This document shows, piece after piece, positions 18,143 to 29,548 of a stretch of DNA of 64,000 bases. The stretch covers positions 496,001 to 560,000 of the forward strand of contig JAOSKE010000001.1 of the NCBI GenBank assembly GCA_027493775.1, in the 5' to 3' direction. Every line of letters begins with the position of its first letter. The first letter of the stretch is position 1. The stretch is from Kiritimatiellia bacterium (GTDB lineage: Bacteria; Verrucomicrobiota; Kiritimatiellia; CAIVKH01). The notes beneath the pieces were generated by a model that searched no databases, had not been told where the DNA came from, and saw only the letters and a program-made list of their open reading frames with translations. A program made the position numbers and the translations under genes.

Positions 18143-21100
18143 AATCACCGTTCCGGAGGGCACCGTGACGAACCTGTTCATTCTGGACGAATTGCCAAAC
18201 GGGATGGCCTATGTGCTCGGATCCGCCCGCACCGACACGGCTGGATTTGCCGGCACGCTCGGCACGCTGAGCGTCGTTCCGTCCGGAGTGGGTTTGGGCA
18301 CGAGTGGTCAGGATGTCGAGATCACGCTCCTTGGCAATACCACGGTGAATGGCGACAACGTGGGGGCGAACAATCGCTTCTCCGTCCTCATTGACGTGGT
18401 CGTGCTGGATGTGCCGACGAATGTCGGTCTGCCCGGGAACCAGACCATGCTGGCCAATACGGCCTCGGTCACCTATCAGGGAAATCCCTCGAATCCCGCG
18501 CCAGCGGGCGTAGTGTTCACCTACGTGATTGAGCCGAAGGTCGAAATCTCGAAATCGGTGACGCCTTCGATTGTGGATGCGGGGGATATAGTCACCTTCA
18601 TGATTGTTGCTACAAACTCCGGCTTGGCGACGGCCTTTGATATCGAGCTGCGCGATACGCTTGATCCAAACTACTTCGATATTTCGACGGTGAACAACAT
18701 TACGCTACCGGGCGGATTCGATGTGTCAGTCGAGACGAACGATATTGTGATCCGAAGCTCGCCAACCGCCGTGTTTGGCGATGGAAAGATTCTGGCTGGC
18801 GAGCTACGTTGGTTCGCGTTCGAAGTCGCAATCTCTTCAAATGTCACCCCGAACGCGCGTTTCACGAATACGGCACAGATCGTCTGGGATACTATTGACA
18901 AGACCAATGCCGTCAATGAGCAGCGGACCTACGATCCCGAAGAGGCGTTCGTGCCATTGGATGTGCCGAACCTCGCTATCACAAAATCGCCGCAGCGTAC
19001 CAGTGAGACGGGCCCCGTGGATACGACGGGTTCCGATGTCACGATCGGCGAAGTAGTGACGTACCGCATTGTCGTTGATCTTCCCGAGACCACGATCCCC
19101 GACCTGATGATCACGGATAACCTCCCGCTTGGAATGGCGTACTGGAGCAATGTGGTCGTGGATACGGCTGGATTTGGTGGCACCTTGCCCGTTGCAGTTC
19201 CCAACGTCTCGGGTGGAGTGGGCGATGGCGCGGCGGTGAGCTTTACTTTCAGTGGCGATACGTTGGTGACGGGCGATAATAATCCCGCGAATAACAGTTT
19301 CGCCATTGAGTTCGATGCGATTGTGCTCAATGTGCCGTCCAACGATGGATTGCCGGCGACAATTGATGGCACCCCGCAGACCGCGCTGACAAATATCGCG
19401 ACGGTTACCTATCTCAATAACCCGTCCAATTCTGTGCCGACACCACCGGTGGTGCTGGATGTCGTCGAGCCTTCGCTGCTGATCGACAAGACGATGTCGC
19501 AATCCAGCGGCGGGGTTGTCACCGTCACCCTCGCGGTGACCAACCGTGGCGCGGCCACTGCGTTTGATGTCGTCGTGACCGATCTCGTGAGTACGGTGTG
19601 GTTCGATACAACCACGATTGCGCCGGTCTCGATTCCGAATGGCTTCACCTTCTCGGTTGCCGGTGCGCCGGCCGATGCGAAGGTGACGATCGCGAGCGAT
19701 ACCACCAGTGGTCAGCCGACGAACTCGATCGAAGTGGGCGAGGTGGTTAGCTTCGCCTTTGAGGTGACCCTGATTCCAGGTGTGACGGGCGTGGCCACAA
19801 ATACTGCGGTTGTCTCTGAATACACGACGACCGATGGCCCGAATCCGAACGAACGCGAAGAGCCGCCGACGGATGATTCGACGACCCTTTCGTTCCCGAG
19901 TTTCACCCTCACCAAGACGGTGACGAGCCCGACGGGTCGTCCAGCGGACATCGGAGAGACCGTGGTGTTCACCATCAATGTGGAGAACACCGGACCGATT
20001 GGATTCTCGACCGTCGCGCTGTCCGACACCTATGACACGACCTATCTCGCGTTCACCAGCGCGACACCAGCGGAAACATCAGCCGGCGCAGGTGCAATTG
20101 CCTGGGCCAATGTGGGTCCGCTTCCGGTCGGCGCCTCCACCAACATCCTTGTCTCGTTCACGGCGGTGGCCAGTACCACGCCGGGCGATACAACGAACAG
20201 CGTCGTCGCCGCGTTGACCACCACCAACAACATCCCGCTGCCTCCGCAGACCTCGGAGGTGCCGGTCGAGGTGCTTTCACCTTCCTACACGCTCTTGAAG
20301 CAGAAAATCGAACCGACGGGCGTTGCAACCGTGGGCCAGGCCGTGGTGTTCACCATCACGGTGACGAATGATGGCGAGGTGGACCTGAACCCGGTGCAGT
20401 TGGATGACACCTACGATTCCGCCATTCTATCCTTCGTAAGTGCGTCGCCCGCCGCTGACGTCAACCTGCCCGGATCGCTGACATGGAATAACGTCGGATT
20501 GATTCCGGTGGGCGGCAGTTCGGTTGTCACCACGCGCTTCACCGCGCTGGTCAGCACATGGCCCTCTGACACGACGAATATCGTTGTTTCGACCGCGAGC
20601 ACGACAAACGGCACGCCGCTTGATCCGCTGACATCGAGTGTTCCGGTGCAGGTGGCTTCGCCGGGCATCACCTTGATCAAGCTCGCGGGGAACGCGCCGG
20701 AAGGCGGCATCCACTACACGAACGCGGGGGCGGAGGTCATCTTCACCTACGTCGTAACCAACATTGGCGACACGTACCTATCCGATGTGACCGTCACCGA
20801 CGATGTCTTGGGCGTGATCGGGACGATTCCGACCGTGTTGGCGCCCGGCGACTCCGCGACGCTGTACTACACCTCTGCTGTTCCGGCGGCCGTCACCAAC
20901 ATCGGCACGAGCATCGGTACGCCGAGCTACACGAACGGCCTCCCGATTCCGGGTCTGACCAATGTCGTCGCGACGAACGATGCCGTGGTGCACCTGTTCG
21001 CATCGCTCGGCGATTTCGTCTGGCTGGACGCGAACTATAACGGGATTCAAGACGGCGGCAGCGAGACCGGTATGCCGAGTGTCACGGTCACCCTCTATGA

Positions 21101-24100
21101 CAGCACCGGTACGAATGCACTTGCCACAACAACGACCGATGCGGGTGGGTACTACTTCTTCACGAACCTCGTGCCCGCGACCTATGTCGTCGGCTTCGAT
21201 CCGCCATCCGGATATGCGTTCACCCTGCAGGATCAGGGCGGGAATGATGCCGTTGATAACGATGTGGATGATTCCACCGGCCTTACGGCGCCCGTCACGC
21301 TGGAGCAGGGCGAAAACAACCTGACGCTTGACGCGGGTGTCTTCCAGCTTGCGCAACTGGGCGACTTTGTCTGGAACGACCTGAACGCCGACGGCATTCA
21401 AGATGCAGGCGAGCCGGGTCTTTCCAACGTCGTTGTCCGACTCTACGACACCAACAACGTTGTGCTCGGTACGACCACTACCGATGTGAACGGTGCGTAC
21501 GCCTTCACAGACTTGTATCCGGGCACCTATGTGGTCGAGTTTGACCTGCCTGTCGGCGCCACGTTCAGTCCTCAGGATCAGGGCGGCGATGACACGGCGG
21601 ATAGCGATGCGAACACGAGTACCGGACGGACCGCCCCAATCACACTTGTTTCGGCGGAGGACAATCCGACCATCGATGCGGGCGTGTATTTCCCGGCCAG
21701 CCTCGGCGACTTCGTCTGGAATGATCTCAATGCGAATGGCATTCAGAACCCAGGTGAAACCGGATTGCCGAATATCGTGGTCAGTCTATACGACGTCTCC
21801 AGCAATGTGGTCGGCGTGACGACGACCGATGTGAATGGCGCATACGCCTTCACGAATTTGGTGCCGGGCACCTACACCGTCGGCTTTGATCGTCCGCTGA
21901 ACGGAAACTTCAGCCCGTCGTTTGCTGGCGCAACAACAAATGACAGCAATGCCGATGTGACGAGCGGACTGTCTGATGCCGTGACGCTCACGTCCGGCGA
22001 GCACAATCCGACGATCGATGCCGGTATCTACTTCCCGGCCAGCCTCGGCGACTTTGTCTGGAATGACTTCAACGCGAACGGCATTCAGAACCCGGGTGAA
22101 ACCGGAATGCCCAATGTCGTGGTCACCCTCTACGACAACGTACTGAACCCGCTCATGGTGACCACGACCGACGTGAACGGCGCGTATGCCTTCACCAATC
22201 TGCTGCCAGGCAGTTACTTTGTCGGCTTCGAACGTCCGGGCGGATACGAATTCACACTCCTCAATCAGGGCGGTGATGACGCGGTGGACAGCGACGCAAA
22301 CGGCACGACCGGACTTTCGCCGCTCACCACGCTCCAATCCGGCGAACACAATCCGACGGTTGACGCAGGCCTGTTCGCGCGCGCCAGCCTCGGCGACTAC
22401 GTGTGGCACGATGTGAACTGGGACGGCATACAGAGCGGCAGCGAGACCGGGTTCCCCGGTGTCGTGGTCACGCTCTATGCCGCCGCGAGCAACGTGCTCG
22501 GCACGACAACGACCGATGCCACCGGCTTCTACGAGTTCACGAACTTGGTGCCGAACACCTACTTCGTCGGCGTGACGCCGCCGGCTGGGTTCGAGTTCAC
22601 GCAGCCCAACCAGGGTGGGGACGACACGGCGGACAGCGATACCGATCTGCTCGGCTTCATGGCGCCGGTGACGCTGATCTCGGGCGAGAACAACCCGACC
22701 CTCGACTCCGGACTGTTCCAGCGCGCGAGCCTCGGGGACTTCGTATGGAATGACCTGAACGCCGACGGCATTCAGGATGCAGGCGAACCCGGGTTCACGA
22801 ATGTCACGGTCAATCTGTTGAGCAACGGCGTGGTCATTGCGACGACGACGACGGACGTCAACGGGGCGTATTCGTTCACCAACCTGTACCCCGGAACGTA
22901 CGAAGTTGAGTTCCTTCCGCCCGCTGGCACTACCTTTAGTCCGCAGGATGAGGGTGGTGACGATACAATCGATAGCGATGCGAACTCGACGGGCCGTACC
23001 GATCCCGTCACGCTGATCTCTGGTGAAAACAACCCAACGCTCGACGCCGGTCTCTATATCCCCGCGCGCTTGGGTGACTACATCTGGCACGATGTGAACT
23101 GGGACGGCATTCAGGGCGGTAGTGAAACCGGAATCCCGAATGTGGTCGTGACACTCTACGACGCCGCGAGCAACGTGGTTGGCACAACGACGACGGACGC
23201 CACGGGCTTCTACGAGTTCACGAACCTCGTACCGAACACCTACTTTGTGGGCGTCACGCCTCCTGCTGGCTACAACCTCACGCAGCAATATCAGGGCGGA
23301 GACAGCACACTGGACAGCAACGCAGACGCCGACGGCTTCATGGCCCCAGTGACCTTGCAGTCGGGCGACAATGACCCGACGCTCGACGCAGGTCTCTACA
23401 TTCCGACGAGTCTCGGCGACTATGTCTGGCGGGATGACAACTACAATGGCGTTCAAGACGGCGCTGAGCCGGGCATATCGAATGTGGTGGTGACCCTCTA
23501 CGACTCGGGCAACGCGATTGTCGGCACGACGACAACCGATGGAACGGGCTTCTACGAGTTCACCAACTTGACGCCGGGCGTGTACTCGGTCGGCTTCACT
23601 CCGCCGCCGAACTTTGAGCTGACACTGCAGTTCCAGGGCGGCAACACGAATCTGGACAGCAATGCGGATCAGGGAACGGGCATCAGCGATTCCGTGACCT
23701 TAATCTCGGGCGACCACAACCCGACGATTGACGCCGGTATGTTCGAGCGCGCAAGTCTCGGCGACTACATCTGGCACGATTACGACGGCAACGGCGTTCA
23801 GGACGGAAGTGAAACAGGAATGCCGGGCGTAGTCGTCCACCTGTTGGACGCGAGTAGTAATGTTGTGAATACCACAACGACAGATAGCGCGGGGTATTAC
23901 AACTTTACGAATCTGTTGCCGGGTACCTACGCGATTTCCATTGAAACTCCGCCGGGATACTCGATCACGCCTCCGTTCATGGGCGGCGCGACGAACGACA
24001 GCAATCTGAATCCGCTAACAGGCGTATCGGACTTCGTCACGCTTGTCTCGGGTGAATACAATCCGACGATTGACGGGGGCCTCTACATCCCTGCGACCCT

Positions 24101-26015
24101 TGGCGACACGGTCTGGCATGACGTGGATGGCAACGGATTGCAGGATGGCGGGAGTGAAACCGGAATGCCGAATGTTGTGGTGCATCTCTACAACACGAAC
24201 GACGTGGTCATTATGACGACAACGACGGATGTCAGCGGCGTGTACCTCTTCACCAACCTGCTGCCGGGCTTCTACTATGTCGGTTTTGAACCGCCGACCG
24301 GTTACCAGTTCACGCACAAGGATGCCGGATTGGATGATGAGCAGGACAGTGATGCGGATCAAATCACCGGTCTAACCGACGTGACGCAGATATTCAGCGG
24401 CGACGAGGACTTGTCGTGGGATGCGGGTCTGTATCTGCCCGCCTCGCTCGGCGATTACGTCTGGCTGGATGAAGACTACGACAGCGTCCAGAGCGGAAGT
24501 GAAACGGGGATGCCGGATATTGTTGTGAACCTGTACGACGCGAATGACGTGATTGTTGGGACGACAACGACCGATGTGAACGGCGCCTACGTATTCACCA
24601 ATCTGCCGCCGGGCAGCTACACGGTGGAGTTCGTCAAGGGGACAAATTTTGTCTTCGTGACCCCGCTGGAGGGTGGCGATACGTCACTCGATAGCGATGC
24701 GGATCAGACAACCGGACGCACCGATCCCGTTGTGCTCCTCTCTGGTGAACACAATCCGACGATTGATGCCGGCTTGGCGCAGTACGGCGCCTTGGGCGAC
24801 TTTGTCTGGTGGGATATCAACGATGATGGCCTCCACGCCGAAGACCTCTCGTTCTACGGGATCAATGACGTGACGATCCGATTATTCCGCGTGACCGGCG
24901 GTGTGACGAGTCTCTGGGATGTCGCAGTCACGGCAACGGACACAAACGGCCAGATGGGTTGGTACTTCTTCTACGAACTCCCGTTCGGTGATTATCGGGT
25001 TGTCGTGGATCAAGGGAACATCCCGAATTATCTGCCTCGCAAGACGACGCCGATGTTCTACAACGTAACGATCAGCCCGCAGTATATCCGATTCGACGCC
25101 GACTTCGGCTTCAACTTGGATCCCACGCCGATCACGCTCAAGTCCTTTGAGGCAACCCGCGAAGGCGACGACGTGCGGCTGGATTGGGAGACGGTCTCTG
25201 AGTTTGAGAATATCGGATACCATCTGTATCGCTCGGAATCCGCTGACGGACCGCGTACCCGCCTGAACGGCGACCTCATTCCCGGCCAAGGCACGGGCAT
25301 GGGCGCGGCTTACACCTTCACAGACTCCGATGTTTCACGCACGGCGACGTGGTACTACTGGCTGGAAGATGTAAGCCAGACCTTCGACACGAAGCTGCAC
25401 GGCCCTGCGATTGTTCGCGCTGAAGCGGCGCAGCCGCAGGATGAAAGCGTTGCGAACTTCCTCGTGGATGCGTCGCAGCCCGGTCTCTACCGGATCACGT
25501 ACGAGGCGCTTGCAGCCGCGGGCCTGAACCCGGCATCGCTCGAAACCGATCGCATTAAGATCGCGCTCGGCGGCAGTGAGGTTGCGATCGCGACGTATGC
25601 CAGTGGATCAACACTCAAAGCGGGCGACAGCCTGTTGTTCTATGTGCCGGAAGGCGATGGCGCGCTCGAAGCGCAACTGCTGACGGGTGATAACGCCCGC
25701 CGCATGAGCTGGGCCTACGCAGCGCCTGCTGATGAAGGTGCGCTGTGGAGCGCCTCGGTGCGCACGGATGGACAGTTGCCATTCACCGTGTCGCCTGAAT
25801 GGCAGCGCTACATGCTGATGGGCTTTGGCGAGTCCGGCGCGATTGTGCTGGATGTCAGCAATGCGCAGAATCCGGTGATGCTTTTCGGATACGCCACGCT
25901 CAGCGTTCAGGGTGAAACTGGAATCTACCTGAGCCACGATGTGGAAGAATCCGCCGACTGCATCGCAATCGAGGCAGAAGCCATCCGCTCGGTACAGGAT
26001 ATTGAGAGGCCCTAA
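18091..26015 (+). CDS. Giant secreted repeat protein, fragment 4 of 4 (DUF11-type, SdrD-B repeats, C25-like N-terminal module)
   Basis: This is the long 3' part. It begins with further DUF11-type repeats (to about 21000), then twelve SdrD B-type repeats of about 112-116 residues (21004-25119), then an Fn3-like module (ITLKSFEATREGDDVRLDWETVSEFENIGYHLYRS), and ends with a domain starting GLYRITYEALAAAGLNPASL. The end domain resembles the region that precedes the catalytic domain of the C25 peptidase encoded by the gene at 26614, but stops where catalysis would begin. There is no LPXTG motif, PEP-CTERM or Por-type sorting tail, so surface anchoring is unexplained. The repeats carry Asp/Asn-rich loops (DxNxxGIQD) likely to bind calcium. 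Confidence 0.85.
21004..25119 (+). repeat. Tandem array of twelve SdrD B-type repeats
   Basis: Each unit of about 340 bp begins with a variant of LGDFVWNDLNADGIQDAGEPG, then VVVTLYD, TTTTDVNGAYxFTNLxPGTY, and ends SGExNPTxDAGL. Unit starts are near 21004, 21352, 21700, 22039, 22384, 22729, 23065, 23407, 23752, 24097, 24445 and 24784; the last is divergent (ALGDFVWWDINDDGLHAEDLSFYG). Units 5 and 7 (HDVNWDGIQ) and units 2 and 6 (NDLNADGIQDAGEPG) are particularly alike, suggesting duplication of blocks. The DxNxDGIQ loops resemble calcium-binding B repeats of Sdr adhesins. Confidence 0.9.
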
Positions 26016-26024
26016 GCGCCGATA

Positions 26025-26612
26025 ATGTATCTTCATCGGGTAGGGGGATGGTTTTGTATCGTTTTGGCACTCACGACGGGGCTTCTAAAAGCCTCGTCGT
26101 GGGAGCTTGAACCGCCCCTGACTTGCGGCGAAACCACCGTCACCCGCTTCGAGTCCGCGCCATATTCCATCGAAGAACAAACCGATGGAACATTCATTGT
26201 CAGCATCCCCGACGGCGCCTATCGTTTTATGGCCGCTGGTGAGCCTCATCTTCCGTTTCTTGTCCGACGTATCGCCGTTCCGAAAGGCTGCGTCGCCGAG
26301 ATCGAAATTCTCAACGTTGAAGTGAGCGAAACCAACGCCCCGGCCATTCAGCCGACTCCGAGGCTTGAAGCGCGGGAATCACAGCATGGTCAACATGTTG
26401 AACCAGCGCCCGCGTCGGAATCGGAAACGTATCGAGCCGACGCATTTTGGCCGCCGCAGCTAATGGAAATTGATTATGCGTCGCAAGGCAAACAGGGCTG
26501 GGCGCGCGTGCTGATAAACCCGGTTCAATATAACCCCGTCCGGGGTATATTGCGTTGGAACAAAACGATTGAAGCCCGTCTCGTTTGGCGTGAGCGACTT
26601 GCAACAGAATAG
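26025..26612 (+). CDS. Stand-alone gingipain-type prodomain protein (C25 propeptide-like)
   Basis: A 195-residue secreted protein with an N-terminal signal segment (FCIVLALTTGLLKASS). The body, with LPFLVRRIAVPKGCVAEIEILNVEVSE and later QLMEIDYASQGKQGWARVLINPVQYNP, resembles the propeptide domain that precedes gingipain-type (C25) cysteine peptidases and usually blocks their activity. No catalytic domain follows in the same frame. The stop at 26610-26612 is one base before the ATG of the peptidase gene, so a prodomain normally fused to the enzyme is here a separate, co-translated protein. Its start lies 9 bp after the giant protein's stop, so all three are likely co-transcribed. The prodomain call rests on pattern and position. 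Confidence 0.68.
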   Translation: MYLHRVGGWFCIVLALTTGLLKASSWELEPPLTCGETTVTRFESAPYSIEEQTDGTFIVSIPDGAYRFMAAGEPHLPFLVRRIAVPKGCVAEIEILNVEVSETNAPAIQPTPRLEARESQHGQHVEPAPASESETYRADAFWPPQLMEIDYASQGKQGWARVLINPVQYNPVRGILRWNKTIEARLVWRERLATE

Positions 26613-26613
26613 A

Positions 26614-29535
26614 ATGCGTCTCTTTTTGTACAGTATATTGGCTCTTGTCCTCTGTGTTGCGAGCCGTGCAGACGACGATTTGTTGCCTCCGATGACAAAC
26701 GGTGTTCCTTCCGAATATGCCTCGCGGCGCGCCGGCGCGGAGGTCAATGCGGGCCGCAAAATCATTGTCACAAATGAGGGGCTATACAAAATCACCTACA
26801 ATTCCCTCGTCGCCACCGGCATTGATTCGCCCGTTGGCTCAGAACTGCGTCTTTTCAACCGCACGTCGGAAGTTGCGCTTGTGACCACGAGCGCCGGGGC
26901 GTGGGGCACAAACGACTACGCGGTTTTCTACGGACAGCCGCACGATGGCTATTGGACCCGCAGCAATGTCTATTGGTTGGGCGTTGCAGGATCAGGTTTG
27001 CGAATGACGCAACGAAATGCTGCGCCTCAGCCAGGGTTTGAAAATCTCACCTCGCACTGGAAAACAGTCCGTTACGAGCCGAAAAATATTTTTGCTTCAA
27101 CCTATCTCCCGCAGAATGGATCTTTCGACCACTGGTTTGCCCACCATATTTACGATACGGTTCCGACCAATATCTATATCGCGACGCCGAATCGAATCCC
27201 TTCGAGCACAAGCACCGTGTTTCTGGCGCTTTGGGGGCGAACGTCCGTCGAGACAGGGTTTCCCGACCATGTCACCTGGTTCCAGTTGAACGGTGGGAAT
27301 AACCAGACCTCCAGTTTTGACGGTTTCAGATTCCATCTTTCCACAAACTCGATTGCACAAAACAGCCTGAGCAACGGGATGAATACGATTCGCCTGCAGC
27401 AACGATATAAGTCGCCCAACGATATCGTTTCATTGCAGTGGGCCGAAATTGTGTATCAGGCCAGCAACCGCCTCACGTCCGGCAAGCTCTCGTTTTCAGG
27501 GGAACGATATACAAATAACTACGTGGCGGCGCCGTGGAACACGAACGAAGCCCCCTGGCTGCTCGATATTCGTCAACCCAACAAACCCGTGCGTCTCATT
27601 AACTATGAGATTTCAGGGAGCGGCGTGGCGGGTGAGTTGCGCTGGGGCGACTATGCGCCAGGAACGAATCGCTATTGGGTTGCCTCTCCGACCACATTGG
27701 TTGAAGTAGCCGTTTCACAACCGATTGAGTTTCGTGATCTCACCAACACCGCGCGTCGTTTCGATTACATCATTATCACCGAAACCAACCTCGCCACAGC
27801 CGCCTATCAGTTGGCGAAGTATCGCGAGAACGATGGAATGCGTGTTCTGATGGTTCCGATTGAGAACGTGTACGACGAATTTAGCTACGGCATCAAAGAC
27901 GCGCGCGCGATCAAACAATTCCTCGGCTACGCCTATCACCATTGGGCCATCTCGCCAAAATACACGCTCCTCGTCGGAGATGGCAGCTATGACCCACAAA
28001 ACAATCTTAAACTAGCCAATCCGCGCGACCCGATTCCTGTTTATATGGGCGTGGCACCGTTCGAGTATTCGGCACAGGACAACTGGTACGCGGCAGTGGA
28101 TGGAAATGATATTCTGGCCGACATCCAAATCGGGCGATTCCCCTTCGACACGTCGAACAAAGTGGCGAATGCGATTCAAAAGATCATTGGTTTTGAGGCA
28201 AGCCCTTCAAATGCGACGTGGCGGAACAAAGCTTTGTTGGTTGCAGATAAGAAGGATCCTCCCTCCCATGATTTCAAAAAAGACAGCAATGATTACGTCA
28301 AACCATATTTACCAGCGCAACGATACGAATCTTACTTGGATGATCAGGGCAATCAGACCGCAGTAAATCGGGCGATTATTACAAATAGAATAAACGAAGG
28401 CATCTGGAGCGTGAACTATTTCGGTCACGGCGGGCCGCTTCTTTGGGATACAGGTTTTGATTCTTCTCATATAGCCCAGCTTCGGAACACGGTATGGCCA
28501 TTCTTTACGATAATGACGTGCATTAACGGGGCGTTTGCCAGCCCAAGTAATGACTGTATGGCCGAGTTATTAGTGGCACGGAACCAGCGTGGCGCATCGG
28601 CGACTCTGTCCGCCTCCGCGTTGAGTGTTCAACAGGCGGCTATTCACTATGCAAAGGGTCTATACCAATACTTGAGCACCAATGATTCGGCGCGCTTGGG
28701 TGATGCCATACATGCAGGTCTGGCTGAACTGTGGGATAAATCACCGATGCAGCAGGAACTTTTGTTTTACAACCTCTTTGGCGATCCAGCCCAGATTGTG
28801 AAGCCAATGGGGGCAGGGGAACACGAAGAGTCGCCCATATTCAGTCGCATCACTTCTCCTGCCGAAGCGCTTTCAACCGGTTCCATCACGCGACTTATTC
28901 AGCGCTACGACGATCTGAAGTTTTACAGTGTCCTCGTTCTTCCTTTTGCAACCAACATAGTGACGGTCTCGACGGGTACGGTGTGGGATTGTGAAATGGA
29001 ACTCTACACCCCCGTGGGTGTTTCTGTCCTCTTCACAAACGCGATTGGGAACCCAACTTCACTCCAGTTGTTCAGTACGACAAGTGCGCGCCGCGCCTAC
29101 TTTTCTGTCAAAAGCCTCGCAGAGTTCACCGCCGGCAGCTACCACGTCGCACTCTCGCACCAATTCACCGATACCGATGACGATGGTCTGCCGGACGAGT
29201 GGGAGATGGCGAAATTCGGTTCACTCGCAATCGCTTCTGCAACGGGCGACGCCGATCACGATGGAATGAGCGACCGCGCAGAATGGCTCGCTGGAACACA
29301 TCCGAATGACGCGGCTTCTGCGCTGACAATTGAAAACATTCAGATAAAGACAAACGAGACGACCGTAACGTGGACGTCAATGCCCGAGGGACTCTATCGC
29401 TTGTCCAGCGCGACAAATCTTTTCGCAGAGTGGGTCGAGCAGCCCGGAACCATCCTTGCCGAATCGAACATGGCCTCGCGCGCCGTTTCTGAACAGCCCA
29501 CCACCGCCATCTTTCGCGTGGAATTTATCTACTGA
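26614..29535 (+). CDS. Gingipain-type cysteine peptidase (family C25), secreted
   Basis: A 973-residue secreted peptidase. The ATG at 26614 is preferred because it starts a signal peptide (MRLFLYSILALVLCVASRA) right after the upstream stop. An N-terminal beta module (NEGLYKITYNSLVATGID) is followed by the catalytic domain from about residue 380: KYTLLVGDGSYDPQN, AADIQIGRF-type strand DILADIQIGRFPF, catalytic His605 in NYFGHGG and catalytic Cys636 in MTCINGAF. The C-terminus has thrombospondin-3-like calcium loops (DTDDDGLPDEWE, GDADHDGMSDRAEW) and ends in a beta module with YRLSSATNLFAEW seen in Verrucomicrobia-type exported proteins. It may process the co-encoded giant protein; that is inference. 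Confidence 0.88.
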   Translation: MRLFLYSILALVLCVASRADDDLLPPMTNGVPSEYASRRAGAEVNAGRKIIVTNEGLYKITYNSLVATGIDSPVGSELRLFNRTSEVALVTTSAGAWGTNDYAVFYGQPHDGYWTRSNVYWLGVAGSGLRMTQRNAAPQPGFENLTSHWKTVRYEPKNIFASTYLPQNGSFDHWFAHHIYDTVPTNIYIATPNRIPSSTSTVFLALWGRTSVETGFPDHVTWFQLNGGNNQTSSFDGFRFHLSTNSIAQNSLSNGMNTIRLQQRYKSPNDIVSLQWAEIVYQASNRLTSGKLSFSGERYTNNYVAAPWNTNEAPWLLDIRQPNKPVRLINYEISGSGVAGELRWGDYAPGTNRYWVASPTTLVEVAVSQPIEFRDLTNTARRFDYIIITETNLATAAYQLAKYRENDGMRVLMVPIENVYDEFSYGIKDARAIKQFLGYAYHHWAISPKYTLLVGDGSYDPQNNLKLANPRDPIPVYMGVAPFEYSAQDNWYAAVDGNDILADIQIGRFPFDTSNKVANAIQKIIGFEASPSNATWRNKALLVADKKDPPSHDFKKDSNDYVKPYLPAQRYESYLDDQGNQTAVNRAIITNRINEGIWSVNYFGHGGPLLWDTGFDSSHIAQLRNTVWPFFTIMTCINGAFASPSNDCMAELLVARNQRGASATLSASALSVQQAAIHYAKGLYQYLSTNDSARLGDAIHAGLAELWDKSPMQQELLFYNLFGDPAQIVKPMGAGEHEESPIFSRITSPAEALSTGSITRLIQRYDDLKFYSVLVLPFATNIVTVSTGTVWDCEMELYTPVGVSVLFTNAIGNPTSLQLFSTTSARRAYFSVKSLAEFTAGSYHVALSHQFTDTDDDGLPDEWEMAKFGSLAIASATGDADHDGMSDRAEWLAGTHPNDAASALTIENIQIKTNETTVTWTSMPEGLYRLSSATNLFAEWVEQPGTILAESNMASRAVSEQPTTAIFRVEFIY

Positions 29536-29548
29536 TAAACCGCAGCGT

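Noticed and set aside
21786-23456. Long antisense open frame (about 556 codons) opposite the SdrD repeats
   Set aside because: It mirrors the strongly biased codon pattern of the repeats on the other strand, has no recognisable domain or ribosome-binding site, and shows the same periodicity as the sense repeats.
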